DNA of 64,000 nucleotides, taken from Segatella copri. GTDB taxonomy: Bacteria > Bacteroidota > Bacteroidia > Bacteroidales > Bacteroidaceae. A program made the position numbers and the translations under genes. This document shows positions 33,579 through 42,214 of the stretch, piece after piece. The number at the start of each line of letters is the position of its first letter. The stretch's first letter is position 1. The notes beneath the pieces are model-generated. The model had not been told where the DNA came from. It searched no databases and saw only the letters and a list, made by a program, of their open reading frames with translations. The stretch is taken from assembly GCF_002224675.1 (NCBI RefSeq), contig NZ_NMPZ01000009.1:62001-126000 (forward strand), in the 5' to 3' direction.

Positions 33579-36500
33579 ATGAAGAAACTGATTCTTAGTG
33601 CTGCTCTTCTGGCAGCATCTCTGGCATCCCAGGCCCAGCAGGGTCCGCTGTGGATGCGCTACCCTGCCATCTCACCGGATGGCTCTACCATCGCCTTTGC
33701 CTATAAGGGCGATCTCTATTGCGTTCCAGCCAATGGTGGCGAGGCACGCCAGTTGACTACCCATGCTGCTTACGACTCCCAACCTATCTGGAGCCCTGAC
33801 GGCAAGAAGATTGCCTTTACTTCCAACCGAGAAGGCAGCCTGGATGTTTACGTCATCTCTGCCAAGGGCGGTGCGCCAACCCGACTCACCACTCACAGCG
33901 GCAAGGAGACTCCAATCGCCTTCAAGGACAACGACCATGTGCTCTTCTCTGCCAACATCATGCCTACAGCCCAGAGCAATCTCTTTGCTGCCAATGAATT
34001 CTCACAGGTTTACGAGGTAAGCACTGAGGGCGGTCGTCCTAAGTTGTATTCCGTTCTTCCGATGGAGAACATCAGCATCAACAAGAACGGTCAGGTGCTC
34101 TATCACGACAAAAAGGGTTATGAGGATGCATGGCGCAAGCACCATACTTCTCCTATCACCCGAGATATCTGGATGCTCGACAACGGAAAGTACCAGAAGC
34201 TTACTACCTTCAAGGGCGAGGACCGCAACCCGGTATGGGCTGCCGACAACCAGAGCTTCTACTATCTCAGCGAGCAGGATGGGTCCTTCAATATCTACCG
34301 CCGCAACATCGCAAGCGGAAAGGATACCCAGATTACCCAGCAGAAGAAGAATCCTATCCGTTTCCTCACTTCTTCTAACGATGGTTTGCTCTGCTATGGT
34401 TTCGATGGCGAAATCTATACCGTAAAGGAAGGTGCACAGCCTCAGAAGGTCAGCATCTCCATCACTACAGACAACGATGAACCAAGCCTCATCCGCAAGG
34501 TGCAGTCTTGGGGTGCTACCGAGATTGCCCTTTCACCAGATGCCAAGGAGGTGGCTTTCGTGATGCACGGTGATGTATATGTTACCTCTACAGAATACAA
34601 GACTACCAAGCGAATCACCGATACTCCCCAGCAGGAACGCAACTTGAGCTTTGCTCCTGATGGCAGAAGTCTGGTCTATGCTTCTGAGCGCAATGGCGTA
34701 TGGCAGATTTTCCAGGCTAAGATCAAGAACGAGAAGGAGAAGAACTTTACTTACTGCTCTGAGATAGAAGAGGAGCAGCTTACCAAGACCAATATTACTT
34801 CTCAGTATCCTGCCTACAGTCCTGATGGCAAGGAGGTGGCTTTCTATGAGGATCGTGCTACCCTCCGCATCATCAACCTGAAGTCGAAGGAAGTACGCAC
34901 CGTACTCGATGGCAAGTACAACTATTCTTACTCTGATGGCGACATCTGGTTTGAATGGAGCCCAGACAGCAAGTGGCTCATGTGCAGCTACATCGGTAAT
35001 GGCGGATGGAACAATACAGATATCGCCGTAGTAAAGGCTGACGGAAAGGAAGTTCACAATATTACCGACAGCGGTTACAGCGACAGCAACGGTAAGTGGG
35101 TGCTCGGAGGAAAGGCTATTCTCTTCGAGAGCGACCGTGCCGGTTATCGCAGTCACGGTTCATGGGGTGCAGAATATGATGCCTATCTCATGTTCCTCGA
35201 CCTCGAAGCCTACGACCGCTTCCGCATGTCTAAGGAGGAACTCGAATTAGCCGAGGCCAACAAGGACGAGAAGGAGAAGAAGGCTGACGAGAAGGAGGAG
35301 AAGAAGAAGGAAAACAAGAAGAAGAAAGAGGAGAAGACCGGAAAGATTGAGGTGGATAAGGTGAAACCTCTCGAACTCGACTTCGAGAACTGCCGTGACC
35401 GTGTGGTCCGTCTTACCGTCAACTCATCCAATATGGGTGATGCCATCATCGACAGCAAGGGAGAGAAGGTTTATTACCAGGCTGCCTTTGAAGGTGGCTA
35501 CGACCTCTGGTGTCACGACCTGAAGGAAGGCAGCACTACCCTGATGATGAAGGGTATCGGTGGCGGCGGCTTCGTTGCCGACAAGGATATCAAGAACCTC
35601 TTCCTCTGCAATGGCAGCAGCATCAAGAAGATTGACCTGGGCAGCAAGGCTACTACCAACATCGACTTTGAGGCTCCATTCAACTACAAGCCTGCCGAGG
35701 AGCGCCAGTATCTCTTCGACCATGTATGGCGCCAGGTAGCTGACAAATTCTATGATCCAAAGATGCAGGGTGTGGATTGGGAGTACTACCGCAAGGTGTA
35801 TGAGAAGTTCTTACCTTATATCAATAATAACTTCGACTTCGCTGAGATGTTGAGCGAGATGCTGGGGGAGCTGAATGCCAGCCATACCGGTTGCCGTTAT
35901 TATGCTGGCGGCGCTTCTCTTTCTACCGCAGCTCTCGGTGCTTTCTTCGATCCTAACTACGAGGGTGACGGCTTGAAGATTCAGGAAGTCATCAAGCGTG
36001 GTCCTTTCGCCGTGAAGAAGAACGAGGTTACCGCCGGCTGCATCATCGAGAAGATCGATGGAGAGGCTATCAAGGCGGGTAAGGATTACAACGCATTGCT
36101 CGATGGAAAGGCTGGCAAGAATGTACGTCTCACCATCAAGAACACCAAGGGCAAGACTTTCGACCTGATCATCAAGGCGATTTCGCAGGGTGATCAGCAG
36201 GAACTTCTCTACAAGCGCTGGGTGGACAGAAACCGTGCCATCGTGGATAGCGTTTCAAAGGGTAGAATCGCATACGTTCATGTCAAAGCGATGAACAGCG
36301 AGAGCTTCCGCACCGTATATAGCGAACTCTTGAGCGACAAGAACCGCAACAAGGATGCCGTAATCGTGGATGAGCGTCACAATGGTGGCGGCTGGTTGCA
36401 CGATGACCTCTGCACCTTGCTCAGCGGCAAGCAGTATCAGGAGTTTGTACCTCACGGCAAGGTAGTGGGCAAGGATCCATTCAACAAGTGGACCAAGCCA

Positions 36501-36812
36501 TCCTGCGTTCTGATCTGCGAGGACGACTACAGCAACGGTCATGGTTTCCCATGGGTATATAAGGAGTTGGGCATCGGTAAGCTGATTGGTGCACCAGTGG
36601 CAGGAACAATGACTGCCGTATGGTGGGAGACATTGATGGACCGCAGTCTGGTATTCGGTATTCCACAGGTAGGTTGCCGTGATATGCGTGGCACCTTCGG
36701 CGAGAACACCACCCTCTATCCAGACGTCGAGGTGTATAACTCTCCTGAGGATTACATCACCGGACATGATACCCAGCTCATCAGAGCCGTAGAGGAAATG
36801 ATGAAGAAGTAA
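33579..36812 (+). CDS. Tricorn-like S41 family peptidase with WD40-type propellers and PDZ domain
   Basis: The 1,077-residue protein has a signal peptide (1-19), then propeller blades of the TolB/PD40 type (ISPDGSTIAFAYKGDLYCV, WSPDGKKIAFTSNREGSLDV) to about residue 540. A very charged lysine/glutamate linker follows (about 551-590), then a C1-like domain, a PDZ-like segment near 800-860 and the S41 core. DDYSNGHGFPWVY near residue 984 holds the likely catalytic serine. Tricorn homologues cut short peptides. In this phylum they are usually periplasmic. Single gene, divergent from the haem operon. Confidence 0.9.
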   Translation: MKKLILSAALLAASLASQAQQGPLWMRYPAISPDGSTIAFAYKGDLYCVPANGGEARQLTTHAAYDSQPIWSPDGKKIAFTSNREGSLDVYVISAKGGAPTRLTTHSGKETPIAFKDNDHVLFSANIMPTAQSNLFAANEFSQVYEVSTEGGRPKLYSVLPMENISINKNGQVLYHDKKGYEDAWRKHHTSPITRDIWMLDNGKYQKLTTFKGEDRNPVWAADNQSFYYLSEQDGSFNIYRRNIASGKDTQITQQKKNPIRFLTSSNDGLLCYGFDGEIYTVKEGAQPQKVSISITTDNDEPSLIRKVQSWGATEIALSPDAKEVAFVMHGDVYVTSTEYKTTKRITDTPQQERNLSFAPDGRSLVYASERNGVWQIFQAKIKNEKEKNFTYCSEIEEEQLTKTNITSQYPAYSPDGKEVAFYEDRATLRIINLKSKEVRTVLDGKYNYSYSDGDIWFEWSPDSKWLMCSYIGNGGWNNTDIAVVKADGKEVHNITDSGYSDSNGKWVLGGKAILFESDRAGYRSHGSWGAEYDAYLMFLDLEAYDRFRMSKEELELAEANKDEKEKKADEKEEKKKENKKKKEEKTGKIEVDKVKPLELDFENCRDRVVRLTVNSSNMGDAIIDSKGEKVYYQAAFEGGYDLWCHDLKEGSTTLMMKGIGGGGFVADKDIKNLFLCNGSSIKKIDLGSKATTNIDFEAPFNYKPAEERQYLFDHVWRQVADKFYDPKMQGVDWEYYRKVYEKFLPYINNNFDFAEMLSEMLGELNASHTGCRYYAGGASLSTAALGAFFDPNYEGDGLKIQEVIKRGPFAVKKNEVTAGCIIEKIDGEAIKAGKDYNALLDGKAGKNVRLTIKNTKGKTFDLIIKAISQGDQQELLYKRWVDRNRAIVDSVSKGRIAYVHVKAMNSESFRTVYSELLSDKNRNKDAVIVDERHNGGGWLHDDLCTLLSGKQYQEFVPHGKVVGKDPFNKWTKPSCVLICEDDYSNGHGFPWVYKELGIGKLIGAPVAGTMTAVWWETLMDRSLVFGIPQVGCRDMRGTFGENTTLYPDVEVYNSPEDYITGHDTQLIRAVEEMMKK

Positions 36813-36898
36813 GGAAGAGGAATTATTCCGTCGAAAAAGGTATCAAAAACAGGAATTATTCCGAGATTTCGATTAAATCAATCGATTGATTCAACATC

Positions 36899-36940
36899 AA
36901 AAGAGCGTGATCGCCAAATAAGGCAATCACGCTCTTTCTT
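36899..36940. terminator. Bidirectional terminator between the protease and DUF2023 genes
   Basis: AAAGAGCGTGATCGCC pairs with GGCAATCACGCTCTTT (one mismatch) around a 6-base loop, with T and A tracts on the two sides. It serves the convergent genes ending at 36812 and 36975. Confidence 0.85.
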
Positions 36941-36974
36941 TGTTAACATTAAAATATTCGAAGATGAAAGAAAT

Positions 36975-37328
36975 CTAGCAAACTTTCTTCTTTCGCTCAC
37001 AATAGCGTTCGCATTGAGCACAAATGTCATATCCCAGCATGGCACCCAGGATGAAATCCTCTTCCGGCGTAAGCTGGCATAAGGGTTTGGTAACAATCAT
37101 GCGGATAGCATCCAGACATTCCTTCTTACCAAAGAAGAGATTCAGACGGTCGTTGCCAACCGGCTGGATGATGTAATCAATGTTCTGACGCTCTAATCTT
37201 GTTATGGCAAAAGACTCATATTTCCTGTTGAAGGTGTAGAGCACCAGACGGCGCACGCCCTTCTTATATTCATATATATGATTCATCAGAACCTTCAAAT
37301 CTACTGGTGTTGCGATTTCCTGCTGCAT
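36975..37328 (-). CDS. DUF2023 family protein
   Basis: The 117-residue protein matches DUF2023, a family almost always found beside flavodoxin, as here. Its features are [21 protein letters not shown] and a cysteine-rich C-terminus ([19 protein letters not shown]). The terminal cysteines suggest metal binding or redox activity. Biochemical role unknown; likely linked to flavodoxin use. Confidence 0.85.
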   Translation of the reverse strand: MQQEIATPVDLKVLMNHIYEYKKGVRRLVLYTFNRKYESFAITRLERQNIDYIIQPVGNDRLNLFFGKKECLDAIRMIVTKPLCQLTPEEDFILGAMLGYDICAQCERYCERKKKVC

Positions 37329-37458
37329 ACTATCCGAATTAATCTAGTTTCTTATCAGGAATCAGAGAATTCTATGATTTAAAAATCTATGAACCCAAAA
37401 TGACTCAAGATTCTATAGTCAGAGATTTCTATGACTCCTGAAAAATTATTTTTTAATA

Positions 37459-37953
37459 CTAAAGCGCTGGTTTGATAGCCTCAATCCAGGCATCGATACG
37501 CTCCTCAGTCTTATCTTCCTCGTTCACCTCGTCGAGTGCGAGTCCCAGGAACTTGTCGTCCTCAACAGCCTCACTGTCATCATAGGTGTATCCATCTGTA
37601 GAAACACCAGGCAAAACGGTAGCACCAGCCTCAACAGCGGCATCATAGAGTTCCTTCATGCCGCCGCAGAATGTATCAGGGTAAGACTCGCTGTCGCCAC
37701 AACCAAACAGGGCAACAGTCTTGCCAGTCAAGCCGGCACTCTTCAGCGTCTTCACGCCATCATACCAGTCATCCTGCATCTCGCCGGCACCCCAGGTAGA
37801 AGTACCGAGAATGAGATTCTCATGACTTGCGATAGTAGCATCATCGATGTTAGCTACATCTACAGCTTCCACGCCCAACTTAGAGGCGATGGTTTCGGCA
37901 ATCGACTGGCATGAGCCAGTAGAAGAGCCATAAATTACGATAGTTGTTTTCAT
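37459..37953 (-). CDS. fldA: Long-chain flavodoxin
   Basis: The 164-residue protein has the phosphate-binding loop GSSTGSCQSIAE at residues 9-20, LGTSTWGAGEMQDDW and ALFGCGDSESYPDTFCG, the flavin-binding loops of a long-chain flavodoxin. It carries single electrons at low potential and commonly replaces ferredoxin when iron is scarce. The nearby haem operon shares a promoter motif with it. Confidence 0.95.
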   Translation of the reverse strand: MKTTIVIYGSSTGSCQSIAETIASKLGVEAVDVANIDDATIASHENLILGTSTWGAGEMQDDWYDGVKTLKSAGLTGKTVALFGCGDSESYPDTFCGGMKELYDAAVEAGATVLPGVSTDGYTYDDSEAVEDDKFLGLALDEVNEEDKTEERIDAWIEAIKPAL

Positions 37954-37992
37954 TTGTCCTTAATCTCTTTTAGTTACATTTATTTTCGGGTG

Positions 37993-38061
37993 CAAAGATA
38001 CAGCCTTTTCCCTTTATCTGCAATACCTAAAAATGATGGTTTCGGGAAAATACCTAGATAT
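37993..38061 (-). promoter_or_regulatory. Flavodoxin promoter with two copies of the TAGGTA motif
   Basis: -7 box TATCTTTG (37993-38000), 20-base spacer, TTG, and the motif ATTTTTAGGTATTG (38021-38034). A second copy, ATATCTAGGTATTTT, lies at 38047-38061, 27 bases further upstream. Confidence 0.65.
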
Positions 38062-38083
38062 GGGGATAGGAGAAAAGGTTTAG

Positions 38084-38195
38084 GATGGTTGAGCCTAAAA
38101 CTTCCGGAATCTGAGGACTTTTAAGACAATTCATCCTAAAACTTTCTTAAATCTTATACTTTTAAGATGATTGAGCCTAAAAAATAGTATCTTTG
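38084..38195 (+). promoter_or_regulatory. Exonuclease promoter with 17-bp direct repeats
   Basis: GATGGTTGAGCCTAAAA (38084-38100) and GATGATTGAGCCTAAAA (38166-38182) are direct repeats. A related inverted segment, TCATCCTAAAACTTT, lies between them. The -7 box TATCTTTG is at 38188-38195. Confidence 0.5.
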
Positions 38196-38227
38196 TACCT
38201 AAAATAAAAACATAAATACTTAATTCG

Positions 38228-38722
38228 ATGAAAGATTTTGCAGCGATAGATTTCGAAACGGCCAACCAGCAGCGTACAAGCGTCTGCTCGGTGGGCATCG
38301 TGATAGTGAGGGATGGCGAGATAGCAGACAGTTACTACAGCCTCATCAAGCCCGAGCCGGAATATTACTCTTATTGGAACACCCGAGTTCACGGCCTGAC
38401 CCTGGAAGACACGATGAATGCAGATGTCTTCCCGAAAGTCTGGGCAGAGATAGCGCCCAAGATAGAAGGCCTGCCCCTGGTTGCCCACAACGCCCCCTTC
38501 GACGAAGGCTGCCTGAAGGCCGTATTCCAGACGTATCAGATGGAATATCCCGGCTACGAATTCCACTGCACCTGCCGTGCCTCCCGAAGAAAGCTGGGCA
38601 CTCTCCTCCCCAACCATCAGCTCCAGACCGTAGCCGCCTATTGCGGTTACAACCTCACCCAGCACCACAATGCCCTAGCAGATGCCGAAGCCTGTGCCTG
38701 GATAGCAAGAGAGCTGCTATAA
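38228..38722 (+). CDS. DnaQ-like 3'-5' exonuclease (DEDDh)
   Basis: The 164-residue protein is a single exonuclease domain. AIDFETA (residues 6-12) is motif I, VAHNAPFDEGCL motif II and HHNALADAEACAWIA motif III with the DEDDh histidine. Free-standing enzymes of this type degrade single-stranded DNA or RNA ends or help proofreading. It is a single gene with its own repeat-rich promoter and is followed by the broken ATPase. Confidence 0.9.
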   Translation: MKDFAAIDFETANQQRTSVCSVGIVIVRDGEIADSYYSLIKPEPEYYSYWNTRVHGLTLEDTMNADVFPKVWAEIAPKIEGLPLVAHNAPFDEGCLKAVFQTYQMEYPGYEFHCTCRASRRKLGTLLPNHQLQTVAAYCGYNLTQHHNALADAEACAWIARELL

Positions 38723-38730
38723 ATAATAGT

Positions 38731-38822
38731 CTATATCTTGCCGATAAAGTATAAAAAAGCATAATTTCGGCAGAATATAATATACTATATTTTGCCGCAA
38801 TCGCTATTTTTTTGTATTTTTG
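38731..38822 (+). promoter_or_regulatory. Promoter and palindromic operator of the broken ATPase gene
   Basis: A 30-bp imperfect palindrome (38768-38797; arms CGGCAGAATATA and TATATTTTGCCG) covers the -33 TTG (38792-38794). The -7 box TATTTTTG is 20 bases on, at 38815-38822. A further half site, CTATATCTTGCCG (38731-38743), repeats CTATATTTTGCCG (38785-38797) directly. Confidence 0.6.
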
Positions 38823-38866
38823 CACAAAATATCAAATACAAGAAAATAATAGGAAAGGAAGAAAAT

Positions 38867-40229
38867 ATGATTGTAGGAAGAAAAGAAGAGAAAGACATTC
38901 CTTATCAAACAAGCACTGAAAGATCGCATCACCTTTCAGCATACAGGTGTGTCGCCTGTTGACCAAGATAACGACAGAAACAGACTGAAAACACAACTGG
39001 AAAGTTTCTATTATGCCCTTCTCAACCAAGGATTGGAAGGTTATAAGATGCCCAAGTCCTGGATGGAAGCGTTCTTCTTGCTCGAACAGTTGCTACAAGA
39101 CCAAGACAATGGCAAACGACAAGTCATCTTTATCGACGAACTTCCGTGGATGGATACCCCCCGTTCCGGATTTCTTCCAGCCTTCGAGAACTTCTGGAAT
39201 AGCTGGTGTAGTGGCAGGGACAATATCATGCTTGTGGTTTGCGGTAGTGCTACTTCCTGGATTCTCAGTAATCTATCAAGAAGCAAAGGAGGACTCTACG
39301 GACGCTTGACTGCAGAAATCAAGCTCTCACCCTTCACTCTGAAAGAATGCGAAGAGTATTTCGAGCATGCTAACATCCAAATGAGTCAATACGATATCCT
39401 GCAAAGCTATATGGTCTTTGGAGGAATACCTTACTATATGGGGTACTTCCAAAAAGGGTTAAGCTTCGAGCAAAATGTAGATAAGATTCTTTTTGGCAAT
39501 AGACCTAGACTGAAAGATGAGTTTAACAGGCTTTTTGCTGCAATCTTCAACAATCCGGAAGATAGCAAAAAGGTAGTACGTTTATTGGCAACCCGCCATT
39601 CCGGTTTCACTCGTGAAGAAATCAGCCAAGCCACAGGTCTCCCTCTGGGAGGAGGTTTGTCTAACACCCTTGCAGCTTTGGCTGAAAGTGATTTCATCAC
39701 AAGCTATTCGCCATACGGGATGCCCAAAAGTACAACATACTATAAACTGATAGACAACTTCTGTCTCTTTTGGCAGAAATACGTAGAACCCCATGGAAAG
39801 GAAAACGGTTTTGTAAGCGACAACATGACTTCTGATGTATTAAAAGCATGGCATGGAGTGGCCTTCGAAGAAGTTTGCTGGCAACATTTCCAGCAAATCA
39901 AGCAGGCTCTTGGAGTTGCTGGTGTAAAAACCTCGATCTCTGCATGGAACGTGAAAGGAACAGAGGAGAAAGAAGGCACCCAAATTGACCTGCTGATCAG
40001 CAGAAACGACAATGTAGTAAACTTATGCGAGATGAAATTTGCCAGCGCTCCTTATACCATCAGCAAGGAAGAGGAACAGCGCTTGCGCCATCGCATAGAA
40101 TCCCTAAAAGCAACGCTTTCTCCCAAGCAGTCCATTCATCTCACGATGATTACAACCTATGGGGTGGCGTATGGCAAGCATAGTGGAATAGTTCAAAAGG
40201 AAGTTAAAATGGAGGATTTGTTTAAATAA
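38867..40229 (+). pseudogene. AAA+ ATPase gene broken by deletion of the P-loop
   Basis: The gene starts normally at 38867 (MIVGRKEE, with AGGAAAGGAAG ribosome site), but the next codons are out of frame and stop at once. In the shifted frame KTFLIKQALKDRITFQHTGV continues into a full ATPase: Walker B VIFIDELPW, sensor CGSATSWIL, and the C-terminal DUF234/nuclease-like region NLCEMKFASAPYTISKEEE. About 25-30 codons, including the P-loop up to its final lysine, are missing. An internal frame from 38949 (426 residues) could still be made but would lack nucleotide binding. Its C-terminus and promoter are intact, so the loss may be recent. Confidence 0.78.
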
Positions 40230-40233
40230 AACA

Positions 40234-40280
40234 GACGCAGAGTCCTGCTGGCATCATTGCCAGTAGGACTCTACGCTTTT
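40234..40280 (+). terminator. Terminator after the broken ATPase gene
   Basis: GCAGAGTCCTGCTGGCA pairs with TGCCAGTAGGACTCTACGC over a 4-base loop, followed by TTTT. Its sequence is closely related to the terminator at 41966-42014. Confidence 0.78.
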
Positions 40281-40339
40281 AAAATTATCGAAAATATCCA
40301 TAAAAGAATACCTTCAAACACCACGAATCACTTATCTTA

Positions 40340-40448
40340 CGAAGAAAAAGTGGCAATATTGCCAAAAAATCTTCGCAGAATTCTTATATTTAAGAAAAAA
40401 AGCGTATCTTTGCGAAGAAAAAATGGCAACATTGCCAAAAAATCTTCG
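40340..40448 (+). promoter_or_regulatory. ATPase promoter between two 36-bp palindromes
   Basis: Two copies of a 36-bp palindrome lie at 40340-40375 and 40413-40448, centre to centre 73 bases. Each has outer arms CGAAGA/TCTTCG, A/T tracts and inner arms GGCAAY/RTTGCC. The -7 box TATCTTTG (40405-40412) touches the second copy, which begins at about the transcription start. Strong candidate operator. Confidence 0.72.
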
Positions 40449-40462
40449 TAAAGAGAAATAAT

Positions 40463-41719
40463 ATGCAAATAAAAAGAAACTTCTATTTACAGCAACTCAT
40501 AGATGGAAAACAGAATGGGTTGATAAAGATTATCACAGGAATTAGACGATGTGGAAAGTCATACTTACTCTTCACACTCTTTCGGCAGCACTTGATAGCG
40601 ACAGGTGTAGCCGACGATCATATTATCCGAATTGCATTAGATGATATTGAGAATACCGAATTACGTGACCCTCTTCGCCTCTACAGAAACATCAAGGCAA
40701 GTATGATAGATAGCGATTTATATTACATCCTTTTGGATGAAGTGCAGCTAGTACCTCGTTTTGAAGAAGTCTTGAATAGTCTTCTGAGAATAGACAATGC
40801 CGATGTGTATGTGACCGGAAGTAATTCTAAATTCTTATCCAGCGACATCATCACAGAATTCAGAGGACGCGGCGATGAAATTCATCTCTATCCCTTATCA
40901 CTGTCAGAGTATTGCGAAGGAACCGGTCAGACACCTAGGGATGCTTGGAAAGATTATTATACCTATGGTGGGCTTCCTCAAGTATTATCATTAGAAACAG
41001 AGAAGAAGAAACTCGATTATCTGACCAATTTGTTTGAAAGTGTTTACTTAATCGATGTTATAGAACGAAACAAGATTAAGAACAGAGCTGAATTTGAGGA
41101 ACTAGTACGCATTATTGCCTCAGGGATTGGTGCGCCTACGAATCCATCAAAATTGTCCAACACCTTTAAAAGCGTAAAGAAGGTAAACATCACTTCTGTA
41201 ACGATAGATCGCTATTTGGGCTATATGCAAGATGCTTTTATCATAGAAAAGGCTATTCGTTATGACATAAAGGGGAAAAAATACATTGGCAGTTTAGCTA
41301 AGTACTATTTTTCTGATCTGGGGATAAGAAATGCGCTACTCGGATTGCGCCAACAGGAGGAAACTCACATCATGGAGAATATTCTGTATAATGAGTTGCG
41401 ACGTCGTGGCTGCAAAGTTGATGTGGGTATGATAGAACAACGCTTTATTGACAAAGATGGTAAATGGCAACGCAAACAGTTAGAGGTTGACTTTGTGGTA
41501 AATGAAGGCAGCTTACGATACTATATACAGTCAGCACTAGCTTTACCTGATGAAGAGAAAAGAAAACAGGAAACAGCTTCTCTCCTTAAAATCAATGATA
41601 CTTTTAAGAAAGTCATAGTTGTGAAGGATGACATTAAACCATGGAGAGACGAAAATGGCATTCTTACCATTGGTTTACTTGATTTTCTGATGGACGAAAA
41701 TTGCTTAAACCATCTATAG
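40463..41719 (+). CDS. AAA+ ATPase with DUF4143 C-terminal domain
   Basis: The 418-residue protein has a P-loop GIRRCGKSYL at about residues 26-35, Walker B YYILLDEVQ near 90, and VYVTGSNSKFL as sensor. The C-terminal DUF4143 region ends in a nuclease-like strand (QRKQLEVDFVVNEG). It belongs to the same broad group as the protein at 19014 but is a different subfamily. It stands between two related terminator hairpins (40234 and 41966) and has a private palindromic operator. Confidence 0.88.
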   Translation: MQIKRNFYLQQLIDGKQNGLIKIITGIRRCGKSYLLFTLFRQHLIATGVADDHIIRIALDDIENTELRDPLRLYRNIKASMIDSDLYYILLDEVQLVPRFEEVLNSLLRIDNADVYVTGSNSKFLSSDIITEFRGRGDEIHLYPLSLSEYCEGTGQTPRDAWKDYYTYGGLPQVLSLETEKKKLDYLTNLFESVYLIDVIERNKIKNRAEFEELVRIIASGIGAPTNPSKLSNTFKSVKKVNITSVTIDRYLGYMQDAFIIEKAIRYDIKGKKYIGSLAKYYFSDLGIRNALLGLRQQEETHIMENILYNELRRRGCKVDVGMIEQRFIDKDGKWQRKQLEVDFVVNEGSLRYYIQSALALPDEEKRKQETASLLKINDTFKKVIVVKDDIKPWRDENGILTIGLLDFLMDENCLNHL

Positions 41720-41892
41720 GGAATAAAGCTATAGATAAACACCTGACTACTGATACACCTGTAGCAACAGAAGAGAACACCCAGACTGAGCAGCCAGCTA
41801 CTGTTCAGGAAACTCCACAGGAGAATACTCAGAAGGAAGCAACTCAGCAGCAGGAGGCTACAGAGACAGAGCAGCAGATAAATGCTGAATAA
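41701..41892 (+). pseudogene. Gln/Thr/Glu-rich C-terminal fragment of an unidentified protein
   Basis: A 63-codon frame reads almost only Q, T, E, A and P (for example QETPQENTQKEATQQQEATE) and ends INAE. It overlaps the ATPase 3' end by 19 bases and has no ribosome site. The low-complexity composition is typical of the tail of a longer protein, so I take it as a 3' gene fragment joined here by recombination. A real small gene cannot be excluded. Confidence 0.35.
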
Positions 41893-41965
41893 AAAATTAC
41901 TAGAGTTCTGTAGAGTTCAATAGAGTTCTATTTGCAGACGAAATATTTAAGAAATTAATAGGGAA

Positions 41966-42014
41966 AGCATAGAATCCTGCTGGCATCACTGTCAGCAGGA
42001 TTCTGCGTTTTTTG
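41966..42014 (+). terminator. Terminator hairpin related to the one at 40234
   Basis: GCATAGAATCCTGCTG pairs with CAGCAGGATTCTGCG and is followed by TTTTTT. The shared ATCCTGCTGGCATCA stretch shows common descent with the 40234 element. Confidence 0.78.
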
Positions 42015-42072
42015 ATACAGAAGCATACACATGGATTTCTATAGAGCAAGCCAAAAGTTTAAATCTATTAAA

Positions 42073-42112
42073 CATTCCCGTTTTTTGTCATTAATGACAC
42101 TTTTCGGGAATG
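42073..42112. promoter_or_regulatory. Orphan 40-bp nested palindrome
   Basis: Outer arms CATTCCCG/CGGGAATG, 6-base A/T spacers, inner palindrome GTCATTAATGAC. The plan is the same as that of the ATPase operators at 40340 and 40413 (outer arm, 6-base spacer, inner arm), but no gene starts next to it. Between 41893 and 42214 I see nothing else but this and the terminator. Confidence 0.55.
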
Positions 42113-42214
42113 ACTATGATTATAAAAAGAGATTATCATTAAAATCATATCATGACAACAATGACTTTTAAGATGTCAATGGTGCTGTACAGAAACCGAT
42201 ACAGCGCCATCTTA

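Noticed and set aside
36975..37096. Possible selenocysteine or recoding near the cysteine-rich DUF2023 C-terminus
   Set aside because: The frame ends at an ordinary stop after KKKVC and there is no in-frame TGA or SECIS-like hairpin that I can see.
40463..41719. IstB-like transposition ATPase
   Set aside because: The C-terminal half is DUF4143 with a nuclease-like strand, and no partner transposase gene is present.
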